A DNA stretch of 64,000 nucleotides from contig NC_066273.1 in assembly GCF_905404315.1 (NCBI RefSeq), positions 3,224,001 to 3,288,000 of the forward strand. Direction: 5' to 3'. The translations under genes and the position numbers were made by a program. This stretch comes from Leptidea sinapis. Its lineage: Eukaryota; Arthropoda; Insecta; Lepidoptera; Pieridae. The notes under the pieces were generated by a model, which had not been told where the DNA came from, searched no databases, and saw only the letters and a program-made list of their open reading frames with translations. Positions 22,380-32,224 of this stretch are shown here, one piece after another (position 1 is the stretch's first letter; each line of letters opens with the position of its first letter).

Positions 22380-22560
22380 TTTCTTCCACGCCCACCAAAC
22401 TGTGGCATGAATATTCTTGAGCAGTTTTCAAGCCGATACGACGTGAAGATTAAAAATATCGTGTGGATCCAATTCAAAGCGGCGAACGTAAAAGTGATTT
22501 TTCTGATGTTGCAAAAGACGTGACGTGACCCAAACCCTCGTTGGTTCTTCTAATCCATAA
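22380..22560 (+). pseudogene. LINE family B, diverged tail
   Basis: CTTCTTCCACGCCCACCAAA, CTGTGGCATGAATATTC, CGATACGACGTGAAGA and a TGTTGCAAAAGACGTGACG block follow the order of family B but are heavily mutated. Confidence 0.6.
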
Positions 22561-22960
22561 TAACATAATCCTTCTTCCTTAAGGAATTTTTCAAGTCCTG
22601 TCTATGGTCAACCCAAACATGGTCCAAAAGCCAACCAAGTGTGTTGTGTCATCCAACGTACACCGCCTGTTGACGACAAGCAAGAGAAAGCGATACCATT
22701 GAACGAAAAATAGTGTACAGAAACTCGATAAAACTTCTTCCAGGAAATAAACAGTGTTTTTAAGGAATCATTTAGAATCTCAATTACATGCGCGAGATTT
22801 GTATCGCAATGTTTTCTTTACTTTTACAATTATGAGCTCATTATGAACGGCCAAGTTCAGGTGAGATTTGTGCAAAAATGTAGATATTTGAAGCGATATA
22901 CTGAATTTGTTTCTTGAAATTTGTATTTGCTGCTTTAATTGAAACCTAAATACAATGCAC
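22561..22960 (+). repeat. Repeat F, copy 1, with a conserved short coding tail
   Basis: At about 22640-22712 one frame reads CCVIQRTPPVDDKQEKAIP-LNEK-stop. Copy 2 at 36.45-36.54 kb reads CCLIQRIPPVDDKQDKAIT-LNQK-stop. The downstream blocks (AATGTTTTCTTTAC, GAGCTCATTATGAACGGCCA) also match 36890-36960. Conservation at the protein level implies a once-coding element. Its family was not recognised. Confidence 0.6.
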
Positions 22961-22980
22961 AGGATTTGGCATTATTATTA

Positions 22981-23615
22981 GTCGACACTCTGGCTCCTTC
23001 TCATGTCCAAGTTACGTCAGTTGGTGCTGGGGCTGCTGCTTCGACTGCCGAAGACAGCAAACGTCGCTAATATGTTTTTTTTTTATGAAAGTAAGAGACA
23101 AGACGAGCAGGATGTTCAGCTGATGGTAATTGATACGCCCTGAAAAAACTCAAAAATTCTGAGCGGCACTGCAATTGCGTTAGTCACCTTGAGACATAAG
23201 ATGTTAAGTCTCGTTTGCCCAGTAATTTTTCGAGCTACGGTGCCCTTCAAATCGAAACACAGTAACGCTTACACATTACTGCTTCACGGCAGAAATAGGC
23301 GTCGTTGTGGTACCCATAATCTAGCCGGAATCCTGTGCCTCCCACTGGTAAAAGTTGTCTTAGTGAGTCATATATCTTTATGTCGTGTGGTGTCGAGACA
23401 CTTGGCCCAGAGGCGGGGAGGATGTACTATCTTGTCTGTAGTACTATCTTGGAAACCTAACCGCTAGCAGCTATTTCAGTCAACGGATCAGCCTAGCTAT
23501 CCAATGGGGAAATGCTGCCAGTATTTTTGGTACGCTTCCAGGTAATGATAGTTTTAACATTATGTAGTCATAGTTTTGTAAATATAGTTATAAGATTAAC
23601 AATGTTTTAAATTAC
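22981..23615 (+). pseudogene. LINE family I, endonuclease-type C-terminus, split by an A repeat
   Basis: The stretch 22981-23076 encodes DTLAPSH-like residues through STAEDSKRR, then an in-frame TAA. After the A insertion (23077-23353), 23354-23590 continues with SLSESYIF..., VETLGP..., QRISLAIQ-like and GNAASIFGTLP-like segments, then the family's 3' UTR. Comparison with 33425-33976 gives the reading. It is 5' truncated and contains stops and frameshifts. Confidence 0.75.
23077..23353 (-). repeat. SINE-like family A, copy 7, inserted in LINE I
   Basis: Complete from T-run to CTGGTAAAA. The flanks share only GTT (23074-23076 and 23354-23356). The uninterrupted LINE I copies at 33.69 and 49.87 kb show the empty site (AATATGT then the GTCTCAGTGAG block). 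Confidence 0.85.
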
Positions 23616-24065
23616 AATATAATTTTTTAATAATGCACATGATACTTATCAGTAATTATTTTTTTTAAGAAACATTACAAGCGTTTGCTGAAAAATATGA
23701 CGCTTTGGCTGCTCTTAAGTTTGTTACCGTAGAAAATGTAGCACAAGTGCATTTAAATTTCAAAAAGCAGAATCATTAAAAATCACTCAACGAAATCTGT
23801 TTGGTCGTTCGCTAGATCATAAAACACGAATAAAATGTTTGAGAAGTATGAAACACTTGAGATGTGGCGACTCTTAGCTCGACGGCCCTGAAATGGAGTG
23901 CTCTTAACATAATTTCTGTAGAAAGCTTAGCAAGGTGTCTGCCACTAATGTCTTTCATCATAATAGAACAAATTAAGAATAAATAAATGATGATGAAGAG
24001 CTAAACTCGAAACTTATAACTTTTGATCGTTCTTATCTTCTTAAATCCATATATCTACACACACA
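23616..24065. other. No gene recognised
   Basis: AT-rich. The short frames carry no recognisable motif. Confidence 0.4.
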
Positions 24066-24073
24066 GAAATGAA

Positions 24074-24456
24074 CACGGACAAGTAAAAAAAGAAGGACTC
24101 CGCGCCGTGATATTAGCAAGTGAAGCACCGTTATGCTAGTGTGTGTGCGGTTACTGGGGATACTAGTTACACAATTTTTTCTCCCTTAAATAATCATATA
24201 TTATGGCCTTCCACAAATACTTATATAGTAACGTTTTTACACTTTTTCACAACGCACGACTGCATTTTTTAAATATTTTATTGAGACGCAAACTGATCTA
24301 TCACAGACGATGACATTTCTCATAATGACTGCCTGTCGGCCTGTAGTAGTGTAAGTGTGTGAGTGGGGCTTATGTATTTACACGTTAATGGGCTTGTTTT
24401 GGTGCTACACTATTTTGTAAGGTGACACGGAGTCCTTATGTTTTTACTAGTCCGTG
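24074..24456. mobile_element. hAT-type MITE, family G, copy 2
   Basis: Best-preserved ends: CACGGACAAGTAAAAA at the left and TTTTTACTAGTCCGTG at the right, each followed inward by AAGGACTCCG or its complement. Flanks GAAATGAA (24066-24073) and GGAATGAA (24457-24464) are an 8-base target duplication with one mismatch. Length 383 bp. Confidence 0.85.
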
Positions 24457-24464
24457 GGAATGAA

Positions 24465-25099
24465 TTGTAATTACCTATATATTGCGGTAAAATAATATTA
24501 CAATTTGTACATAAATATTAGAGTTATGGTAGCATAATTAGGCGATCTTATCGGCGATTTAGCAATCTCTTCCAGGTAACCTAAGGAGATTTTATTTATA
24601 GCTTGACAAAGGTAATAAATCAACATATTATAGGAAAAACATACATTTACATATACATACATTTACATATATATACATTTAAATACAATTAAACAGTTAA
24701 ATATACGCACAGAAGTAGAGAAAAACATGTGGATTTAACAACTATAAAAATTTAAGTAAAAAAAATATACATAATTTATATAATAGTTAAAGGATACTAA
24801 TATAACCTTAGAAATTCCGAATCTGACGAAGATAAAAAGTATATACATATTTATATAATAGTTAAACTATACAAATATAACCGTGTGGCAAGATCGTATC
24901 AATATTATCTCTGTATTTGAATACCTCCTCGTACGAACACCAGATTAATTCTATGCTTAGCTAAGTCGAGTAGTTCGCCCCATGAAAGACTTATGTCTTT
25001 CAATTTGGAATTCATCGTCAAAGAATATAAATTATGCTAGTAGAATCAATTTAATAATAACGTTGTCGGAGCAATGAATAACTTCATTTCTACGAACAT
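24465..25099. other. AT-rich sequence with a TACATATACATACA repeat
   Basis: Positions 24640-24710 are a degenerate TTTACATATACATACA tandem. Two similar phrases (TATACATAATTTATATAATA and the 24840 version) suggest a local duplication of about 75 bases. No gene seen. Confidence 0.45.
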
Positions 25100-25369
25100 T
25101 CGTAGATTCGTCATCTGGTGTTAAGTGATCACCGCCGCCCACAATCTCTTGCATCACCAGATGAATCACAGGAGCGTTGCCGGCGTTTAAGGAAGGGTAC
25201 GTGCTTTTTTTGAAGGTACCCATGTCGTAACGTCCCAGAAACACCGCACAAGGAAGCTCATTCCACAGCTTTGTAGTACGTGGAAGAAAGCTCCTTGAAA
25301 ACCGCACTGTGGAGGACCACCACACATCCAGATGGTGGGGATGATATCCTAACTTGCGGCGTGTCGTGT
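25100..25369 (-). pseudogene. LINE family B, C-terminal end (5' and tail truncated)
   Basis: The minus-strand frame 25032-25325 reads WWSSTVRFSRSFLPRTTKLW, NELPCAVFLGRYDMGTFKKS and VIHLVMQEIVGGGDHLT, the most intact version of this tail in the window. The T-run end is missing. Confidence 0.8.
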
Positions 25370-25557
25370 TTGTATAAGTAATAATTTTCTACGTTTAAAT
25401 TTTCTTGTAAATGGTCCGACAGCTCGCACCAATTTTTGGGTAGGTAGAGGAAAGCTGAAAACTTGTTCCATACCTCTCCTATTATACCCCAAGTCGGAGC
25501 TGTTGACCTGGCTGGTGAGTAGCGGGGCTAAATGAAACTAAAAGTGGAACAGACTAA

Positions 25558-26018
25558 TCTTAATATATATATTTCTTTTGTGCGTCTGTTGTAACTGAAC
25601 TCCTCCTAAACTACTGGAACGATTTTAATGATTTTTTGTGTGTCTTCAGGTGGATTCGAGAATGGTTTAGATTCACTATTGAACTACCTCCTAAACGGCT
25701 GGACCGATTTTAATGATTTTTATGTGTGTTCCAGTGAATTTGTGATTGGTTTAGATTCTCAATTCCGTCCATATATCTTACTATATATATATATTTTCTG
25801 CGTCTGTTGTAACTGAACTCCTCCTAAGCGGCTGGACCGATTTTAATGAAACTTTCTGTGTGTCTTCAGGTGGATTCGAGATTGGTTAAGATTCTCAATT
25901 CCGACCATATAATACTATTCTCCTGCTCATGTGTATGTTAGTGAACTCCTCCTAACGGCTGGACCGATTTTTCAAATTTAAGACGTGTGTAAAGGACAAC
26001 ATCTGTCGAGTCCACTAG
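25558..26018 (+). mobile_element. Helitron-like element Hel-3 with internal tandem units
   Basis: Starts TCTTAATATATATATTTC after A (25557) and ends TCGAGTCCACTAG before T (26019). Inside are about four diverged units containing GAACTCCTCCTAA, GGCTGGACCGATTTTAATGA and GGTGGATTCGAG. Non-coding. Confidence 0.75.
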
Positions 26019-26329
26019 TAATCCTATATATATTAAAACGCACATTCTTTACTGCATTCGCGATTTATGATAATATTATCTCGTTTAGACTATGTGTGCC
26101 CCACCCTAGTCCACTTTCAAGTTTTATGTAAGTAAGCTAATGAAGCATTTGTAACTAAATTTGAAAATACAAAAATAATACTATACCAAAGATGATTCTA
26201 TGTTAAATCAAATTCTAATTTTATCTCTGTAATGTAACTATTTAAATAAACATTTAATTTAATATTTTTTGTCTTTGTCTTCTATGCTGAAAACACAGGC
26301 GTTATGGTATAGCTGACTCTTTTAAAGTG
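26019..26329. other. No gene recognised
   Basis: AT-rich spacer between Hel-3 and the inverted-repeat element. Nothing identified. Confidence 0.4.
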
Positions 26330-27249
26330 AAACTTTTATTACATCGTCTCAACCTTTTTCGTCTGTGTGTTGCATGTCGCGTGACGGTCGGGCGGCGCCT
26401 ATAGTTCGCAGCAGCTGACCGTGTAGTGTATAGTCTATTACTCATTAGTGCCAGTGCTCCACGCTATTTTTAGTTAAATGTCTATAATGTGAAAAGTTCA
26501 CTTTTACCGTGGTTTCATAAAACCACACAATTCTTTTTTTTAAATTAAACTAATTGACATTCAGACTTGGTTCAATATTTTTGTTGAATATTGTTATAAC
26601 AACTACGATAAAGTATTCGACCAAGCAGTCGATTTTCTTCGGACTTGCTTATCAAAAATCAATATTTAAGCGCACAGACATTTGACAGCTGGCGTTGTCT
26701 AAATCCAAATAATTTATTATTCCTCATAGATCTTCTATCATATACACACAAACAAACACAAATGTCTTGTATTATCAACCTAGCGAAACTCTCTAAGAAA
26801 AAAGGATTGTGTGGTTTTATGAAACCACGGTAAAAGTGAACTTTTTTTTTCACATTATGGACATTTTACTAAAAATTTTTGGAATAATATACCTTTCAGG
26901 GTATAAAAATCGCTTTATCAATCTTAATTTCATACTTGGAAAATTGGAATGATAATAGGAAATAATAAAAGTAGACTAAGTCTCCAACTTATTTTTATTG
27001 AACTCTGTGTCTTAGTCCTGGTTAACAATATTGATTGAAAAATATTACATTAAACACTGATAAACAACATTTACATTAAACACTAACAAAAACAAACAAA
27101 ATAGCGTGGAGCACTAGCACAAATGAGTAATTATAGTCCATACACTACACGGTCAGCTGCTGCGAACTATAGGCGCCGCCCGACCGTCACGCGACATGCA
27201 ACACACAGACGAAAAAGTTTGAGTCGATAATAAAAGTTTCACTTTAAAT
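26330..27249. mobile_element. Large inverted-repeat (foldback-like) element
   Basis: The left arm 26330-26545 and right arm 26803-27249 are inverted copies: TTTAAAGTGAAACTTTTATT, GTCGCGTGACGGTCGGGCGG, CAGCAGCTGACCGTGTAGTG and GGTTTCATAAAACCACACAA occur in both. The right arm holds about 220 extra bases (26880-27098) absent from the left arm. The centre (26560-26800) is unrelated AT-rich sequence. No transposase frame, so it is non-autonomous. Confidence 0.8.
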
Positions 27250-27320
27250 AGCGATTCACTCGATTATATGTAACGTGCAGTTATTGATGGATTGACAGAT
27301 GACAGCTATAATCATGTAAA

Positions 27321-27860
27321 AAACGGAGATAGCCACATAGTGAAATCCATTATGTTTTAACTAATCGCTTTCAAACTGAGCCGGATTATACTTCGTCGCC
27401 AATTGCCATACTGTCATACTGTTTTAAACTTATGACAAAATCTCACTCCATGTTCCATACTATACTTCATATCAATTTTCACTTACGGCCATTCCCAATA
27501 TTCAGTCTATCTCTTACTTAAGATAAAAATCGTAACTATCGTTGACTTTTCTGTCCCAATAAACTTATCGACAGTAACTCACCTTATCCGTACACGCTGT
27601 CTGTCAATGGGACGACGTATAGCTTACCAGCGATAAAAGTGTATGGAAATTGCAATTCACGCGTCCCAATATAAGGCAATAAGAATGACTAGTAGAGAGT
27701 ATCGGGTATATTGGGACAGCTTCATATTATTGACAGTTAATTACTGACAGTAGAAGGTAGTAATTTATCTCTATCTGTAGATAGTATATTGGGAACGGCC
27801 GTTAGGCAGTCCCGCCCCTTATTATATAGAATTTATATTCTCTTTGGTATTATATGTACT
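27321..27860 (+). repeat. Repeat T, copy interrupted by MITE H
   Basis: 27321-27485 and 27802-27860 together match the uninterrupted copy at 1690-1890. Confidence 0.75.
27486..27801. mobile_element. Harbinger-type MITE, family H, copy 1
   Basis: Ends CGGCCATTCCCAATATTCAG and the complement of TATTGGGAACGGCCG, with TTA on both sides (27483-27485, 27802-27804). TTA/TAA duplications typify PIF/Harbinger. Length 316 bp. Copies 2 and 3 are at 30702 and 37862. Confidence 0.88.
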
Positions 27861-28048
27861 GCTGTTGATTGATACGATGTAAAATACTGTAATAATATAG
27901 ATTGTAAAATATACTATTGTAATTGAAAAACAGTTATAAGACAAAGAACAAACAACGGTTGTAATTCAATGTAATAATTACAAAGAGAACATTTAAAGAA
28001 ATAAAATGTATACAATTAACACACACGGCTAGTCAGTGCGTGTTAATT

Positions 28049-28415
28049 GTGCGTAAAAAAAGAAGGACTCCACGCTGTGATATTAGCAAGTGAAGCACCT
28101 TTATGCTAGTGTGTGTGCGGTTACGGGGAATACCAGTTACACAATTTTTTCTCCCTTAGATAATCATATATCCACAAATACGTTTATATTATTCTTTTAC
28201 ACTTTTACACATCGCACAATGGCATTTTTAAAATATTTTATTGTGACGCAAACTAATCTGTCACAGACGATGGCAAATCACATAATGGCGGCCGATCGAC
28301 TTGTATTAGTGTAAGTGTATGCGTGGGGCTATGTATTTACACGTTTACCGGCTTGTTATGGTGCCTCACTGTTATGTAAGGTGACACGGAGTCCTTATTT
28401 TTTTACTCGTCAGTG
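28049..28415. mobile_element. hAT-type MITE, family G, copy 3
   Basis: Family body present (TTAGCAAGTGAAGCACC, GGCGGCCGATCGACTTG, GGTGACACGGAGTCCTTA). The right end TTTTTACTCGTCAGTG fits the terminal repeat. The left end is rearranged (AATTGTGCGTAAAAAAAG), so the target duplication is not clear. Confidence 0.78.
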
Positions 28416-28729
28416 TTAACACGATGAAAATTAGGAATTACAATTATAATCTAATAAGTTTAATAGATCGGAAATAAATTGTTGAATAATGTGGAAGTTA
28501 GTTATGGTATTCTGATAATTCACAATATCTTCAGTCTATTTCCCGAATCTATTTAATCAAATTTGAGACGAACGCCTTCCCTTGAGTTAAACGAACTGAT
28601 ATTAATTTGCCAGCTTCATACTGTTGGATGATAATTTCTGGAGTACAGACAACATAAAAATTACTAACTTCGAAACTACTTTAATGTACATGTAATATTG
28701 AATTTCAAGCATTTATCGAATATGCCTTT
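28416..28729. other. No gene recognised
   Basis: AT-rich spacer. Nothing identified. Confidence 0.4.
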
Positions 28730-29029
28730 CAGGAGCTCTATTACCAAAATCAAATACGAAGTTTCGGTTGACGGATCATACATTTTCCTATTACGAAAGT
28801 GTTTCGGATCCGAAGATCGATACGAAGTTCGCGATTAGACATTTACTTTTTCGCTGTTTAACATTAAGATCGTAACTGCAACTTCACTTTTTATGGTTAA
28901 ATCTATGGTTCAGATACGAATTCCAAGCGCACTATTCGGATCGGAAGTACTTTGGTAATAGGATTTAATTCGAAGTTCATTCGTTTCGGACCGAAACTTC
29001 GGATTTCGATTTTGGTAATAGACTTCCTG
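28730..29029. mobile_element. MITE W with long inverted ends
   Basis: Left CAGGAGCTCTATTACCAAAA and right complement CAGGAAGTCTATTACCAAAA, both continuing into a CGAAGTTTCGG block about 35 bases in. Interior shows more CGAAGTT/AACTTCG phrases. No target duplication was found, so the class is open. Confidence 0.7.
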
Positions 29030-29164
29030 ATATAAGATTGGGGACTTTTTTTCAATTGATTAAAAAACACGGCGCTTGCGTCGCGGTGAGTGATAGACAA
29101 CCGATTGAATTACTACCTCGAGGTTTCCTATGCGCCTGTGGTACAAAACAGTAATAGAATAGTA

Positions 29165-29380
29165 GTACTTTTACTTAGTACTATAGCGCCTGAATCGAGA
29201 CACATGCAAACCATTTATACGGCCGCAAAGCAATCTTGGGAAGAGAAAACTATTGAGACTTGTCTATTGCCGTGACTGGTCGCTGTCCAAGTTATTTTTA
29301 TACGTACCAACCCTAGCGCTCCGTCCAGACGTAGGTATAAATTTCAAGGAGACTGCTGAACGTCGTTTCTGTTATAGTAC
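29165..29380 (+). repeat. Duplicated unit, first copy
   Basis: It matches 29691-29890 in order: TATACGGCCGCAAAGCAATC, GACTGGTCGCTGTCC, CCAACCCTAGCGCTCCGTCC and AAATTTCAAGGAGACTGCT. The two units lie on either side of an A repeat. Function unknown. Confidence 0.75.
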
Positions 29381-29385
29381 TATTC

Positions 29386-29686
29386 ACCAGTGGGAGGCTC
29401 GTTTGCACAGGATGTCGGCTAGAATATGAGCCCCGCAACGGCGCCTATTTCTGCCATGAAGCGTATGTGTAAGCATTACTGTGTTTCGGTCTGAAGGGCG
29501 CCGCAGCTAGTGAAATTACTAGGCAAATGAGACTTAACATCTTCTGTCTCAATGTGACGAGCGCAATTGTAGTGCCGCTCAGAGCTTTTGGGTTTTTCAA
29601 GAATCCTGAGCGTCACTGCAGCGTAATGGGCAGGGCGTATCAATTGAACGTCCTGCTCATCTCGTCCCGTATTGGCATAAAAAAAT
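29386..29686 (+). repeat. SINE-like family A, copy 8
   Basis: Sense plus, ACCAGTGGGAGGCTCGTTTG through the hairpin region to GGCATAAAAAAA. The flanks share TACTA near both ends. Confidence 0.85.
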
Positions 29687-29690
29687 ACTA

Positions 29691-29890
29691 GAGTGCCTGA
29701 ACGATACACGCACACATACAAACGACTTATACGGCCGCTAAGCAATCTTGGAAAGACAAAACTATTATGATTTGCTGAGACTGGTCGCTGTCCGAGTTAT
29801 ATGCGTATGTACCAACCCTAGCGCTCCGTCCCGGCGTATGTATAAATTTCAAGGAGACTGCTATGTTACGCTACTGTTATTATACTTGTT
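29691..29890 (+). repeat. Duplicated unit, second copy
   Basis: Same blocks as 29165-29380 with scattered substitutions. Confidence 0.75.
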
Positions 29891-29999
29891 TTGTGCCCAT
29901 TGGTATTGTTTTATAGCTAACACATAGTGCCTCATGCCTGAAACAGGTAGGCTTAATTTTTATTTATAAAAAATTGTAACCAGGATTGACACCCAGGCC

Positions 30000-30059
30000 A
30001 CTTTAATAAAGAAACCCGCTGAGTTTCTTTATTCTCAGGTCTGAGGCATACTTGGGGAG
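30000..30059 (+). repeat. LINE family L, 3' UTR scrap
   Basis: GAAACCCGCTGAGTTTCTTT and TCTCAGGTCTGAGGCATAC match the L 3' UTR. An A copy follows immediately. Confidence 0.6.
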
Positions 30060-30361
30060 TACCAGTGGGAGGCTCCTTTGCTTCAAGAGGCTCAGGATGC
30101 CGGCTAGATTATGGGTACCACAACGGCGTCTATTTCTGTCGTGAAGCAGTAATGTGTAAGCATTACTGTGTTTCGGTCTGAAGAGCGCCGTAGCTACTGA
30201 AATTACTGGGCAAATGAGACTTAAGATCTTATGTCTCAAGATGACGAGCGCAGTTGTAGTGCCGCTCAGAGTTTTTGGGTTTTTCAATAATCCTGAGCGG
30301 CATTGCATTGTAATGGACAGGGCGTATCAAGTACATCAGCTGAACGTCCTGCTCGTCCCGT
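30060..30361 (+). repeat. SINE-like family A, copy 9
   Basis: Sense plus. A small insertion (TCAAGAGGC) lies after GGCTCCTTTGCT. The tail is cut at GCTCGTCCCGTA without the A-run. Confidence 0.85.
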
Positions 30362-30698
30362 AGGTATGGTTTTTGTAGCTATCAGCGACACATGCCTGAA
30401 ACAAATAAGAACAATTTATATAAATAAACATTAAGCCGCTTATCTCATGACTGTACCAAGATCTCTTAATCCCCACAATCCTATGGACGTAAATGGAAAA
30501 TCCATTTCCCTTTGAACAGCCTTTGTCTGTCTTACCGCTTACGTCATACAATTCGTTAACATTGAACATAAGCTGAATCTGAAATCAGGTTTCGTAAACG
30601 TTTGAATAAAATTATCTTATTATTCACATATTTTACTGTACGCTTACAGAATATTGACTGGCAATTTTTACGTCTACTGACGTTAAAGGACACAGCAC
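30362..30698. other. No gene recognised
   Basis: Nothing identified before MITE H copy 2. Confidence 0.4.
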
Positions 30699-30701
30699 TA
30701 A

Positions 30702-31010
30702 CGGCCGTTCACAATATACTTTCTACAGATAGAGATAAATTACTACCTTCTACTGTCAGTAATTAGCTGTCAATAATCTTAAGCTCTCCCTATATAACCG
30801 ATAAGTCATCCTTATCGCCTTATATTGGGACGCGTGAATTGAAATTTCCATACAAATTTCTATCGCTGGTATGCTATACGTCGTCCCATTGACAGACAAC
30901 GTGTATGGATAAGGTGAGTTACCGTCGATAATTTTATTGGGACAAAAAATTCAACGATAGTTACGATTTTTATCTCAAGTAAGAGATAGACTGAATATTG
31001 GGAACGGCCG
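30702..31010. mobile_element. Harbinger-type MITE, family H, copy 2
   Basis: Ends CGGCCGTTCACAATATAC and complement of TATTGGGAACGGCCG, flanked by TAA on both sides (30699-30701, 31011-31013). It lies in inverted orientation relative to copy 1. Length 309 bp. Confidence 0.88.
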
Positions 31011-31249
31011 TAAGTAAGATTCCTTACTTGGATTCTGGTTTACCTAATGGTAGATCTTTGGTAGATTATATAACCTCCGCACAACAATATTACAACAATT
31101 ACTCTGAGGAGAATTACAAAATGAAGCCGGGCAATTAAACATTCTTGCCATCCAGAAAATTCTCGTCATAAAACAAGGACATTATGACATATCAGTATGT
31201 TTCCAACTTCTTTCAGTGCTCAAATAAAATTGCCTCCCTACCAAAAAGC

Positions 31250-31583
31250 AAAAGTGTTCCGAAGAGCTGTTTTACCTCATTCCTGCCGTCGAATTCCACC
31301 ATCGCACGACACGTCAGAAATTAGGATATCTTCTCCACTATCTGGATGTATGGTGGTCCTTCACAGCGCGGTTTTCAAGGAGCTTTCTTCCACGTCTACA
31401 AAGCTGTGGAATGAGCTTCCGCGGTATTTCCGGGACGATACGACATGGGTACCTTCTTTAAAGGCCGGCAACGCTCCTGTGATTCTTCTAGTATTGCAAG
31501 AAAATGTGGGCGGCGGTGATCACTTAACACCAGGTGACCCGTGCGCTCGTTTGTCCTTCTTTTCCATAAAAAAAAAATATAAT
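31250..31583 (+). pseudogene. LINE family B, C-terminal end and tail
   Basis: Plus sense: GTGTTCCGAAGAGCTGTTTT, CGTCGAATTCCACCATCGCA, CAAAGCTGTGGAATGAGCTT, GTGGGCGGCGGTGATCACTT, ending TTCCATAAAAAAAAA. Frames are broken between blocks. 5' truncated. Confidence 0.82.
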
Positions 31584-32087
31584 GCAAAATGAGGACTTTT
31601 TTAAATCATCACCCTATTTTTTTTTCTCTGCCGACAATTATCTTCCAATACTGACGGCGAATCACAGTTATTTATAAATACTTCTAATTATTCTGACAAG
31701 CGAATTACCGTTATTTATTATATAACCTTGTTCTACACAATGTAAAATTCGAAATTCAAACATTTAAGAGTAAAAATCTTCCAGTGTGCCTTTTATAATA
31801 TGATATCGTTGCGATGTATTAAGTCTATGCGCTTTCAACCAGTGGCCTTAATCTCCGTTCCGACAAAACGGCGCCGATTTTGTTCGAGGCTGTATAATAT
31901 TATTCAGTGTGGAATATTGGCGTAGCTTATCAGATACAATATAGTCTGTTGACCTTCAATATAATTCGTTAACGTCTAATGAAGGCCGGTCTTTCAAATC
32001 CACATCAGGACAAAATATATTAAATAAATTCTCACCCACGGTACGCAGATAGTTTGGACCATGTCGAAACTATCTGCGGACTCTCAG
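31584..32087. other. No gene recognised
   Basis: Nothing identified apart from a small inverted pair around 32045-32082 (CGCAGATAGTTT...AAACTATCTGCG). Confidence 0.5.
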
Positions 32088-32218
32088 GATAATTGAAAAA
32101 CCAAAAAATTCTGAGCGGCTCTACAACTGCGCTCGTCAACTTGAGACATAAGATGTTATGCCTCATTTGCCCAGTAATTTCACTAGCTACGACGCCTCTC
32201 AGACCGTAACACAATAAT
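32088..32218 (-). repeat. SINE-like family A, copy 10 (partial)
   Basis: From the hairpin region (AAAAAATTCTGAGCGGCTC) through TTTGCCCAGTAATTTCACTA to GACGCCTCTCAGACC. Both ends are missing. Confidence 0.78.
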
Positions 32219-32224
32219 AAGGAG

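Noticed and set aside
25558..26018. CRISPR-like or satellite array
   Set aside because: The units are diverged, unequal in length and bounded by Helitron ends.
31197..31592. 131-codon ORF as a novel protein
   Set aside because: It is the LINE B tail read through shifted frames. The same DNA is repeated at several other sites.
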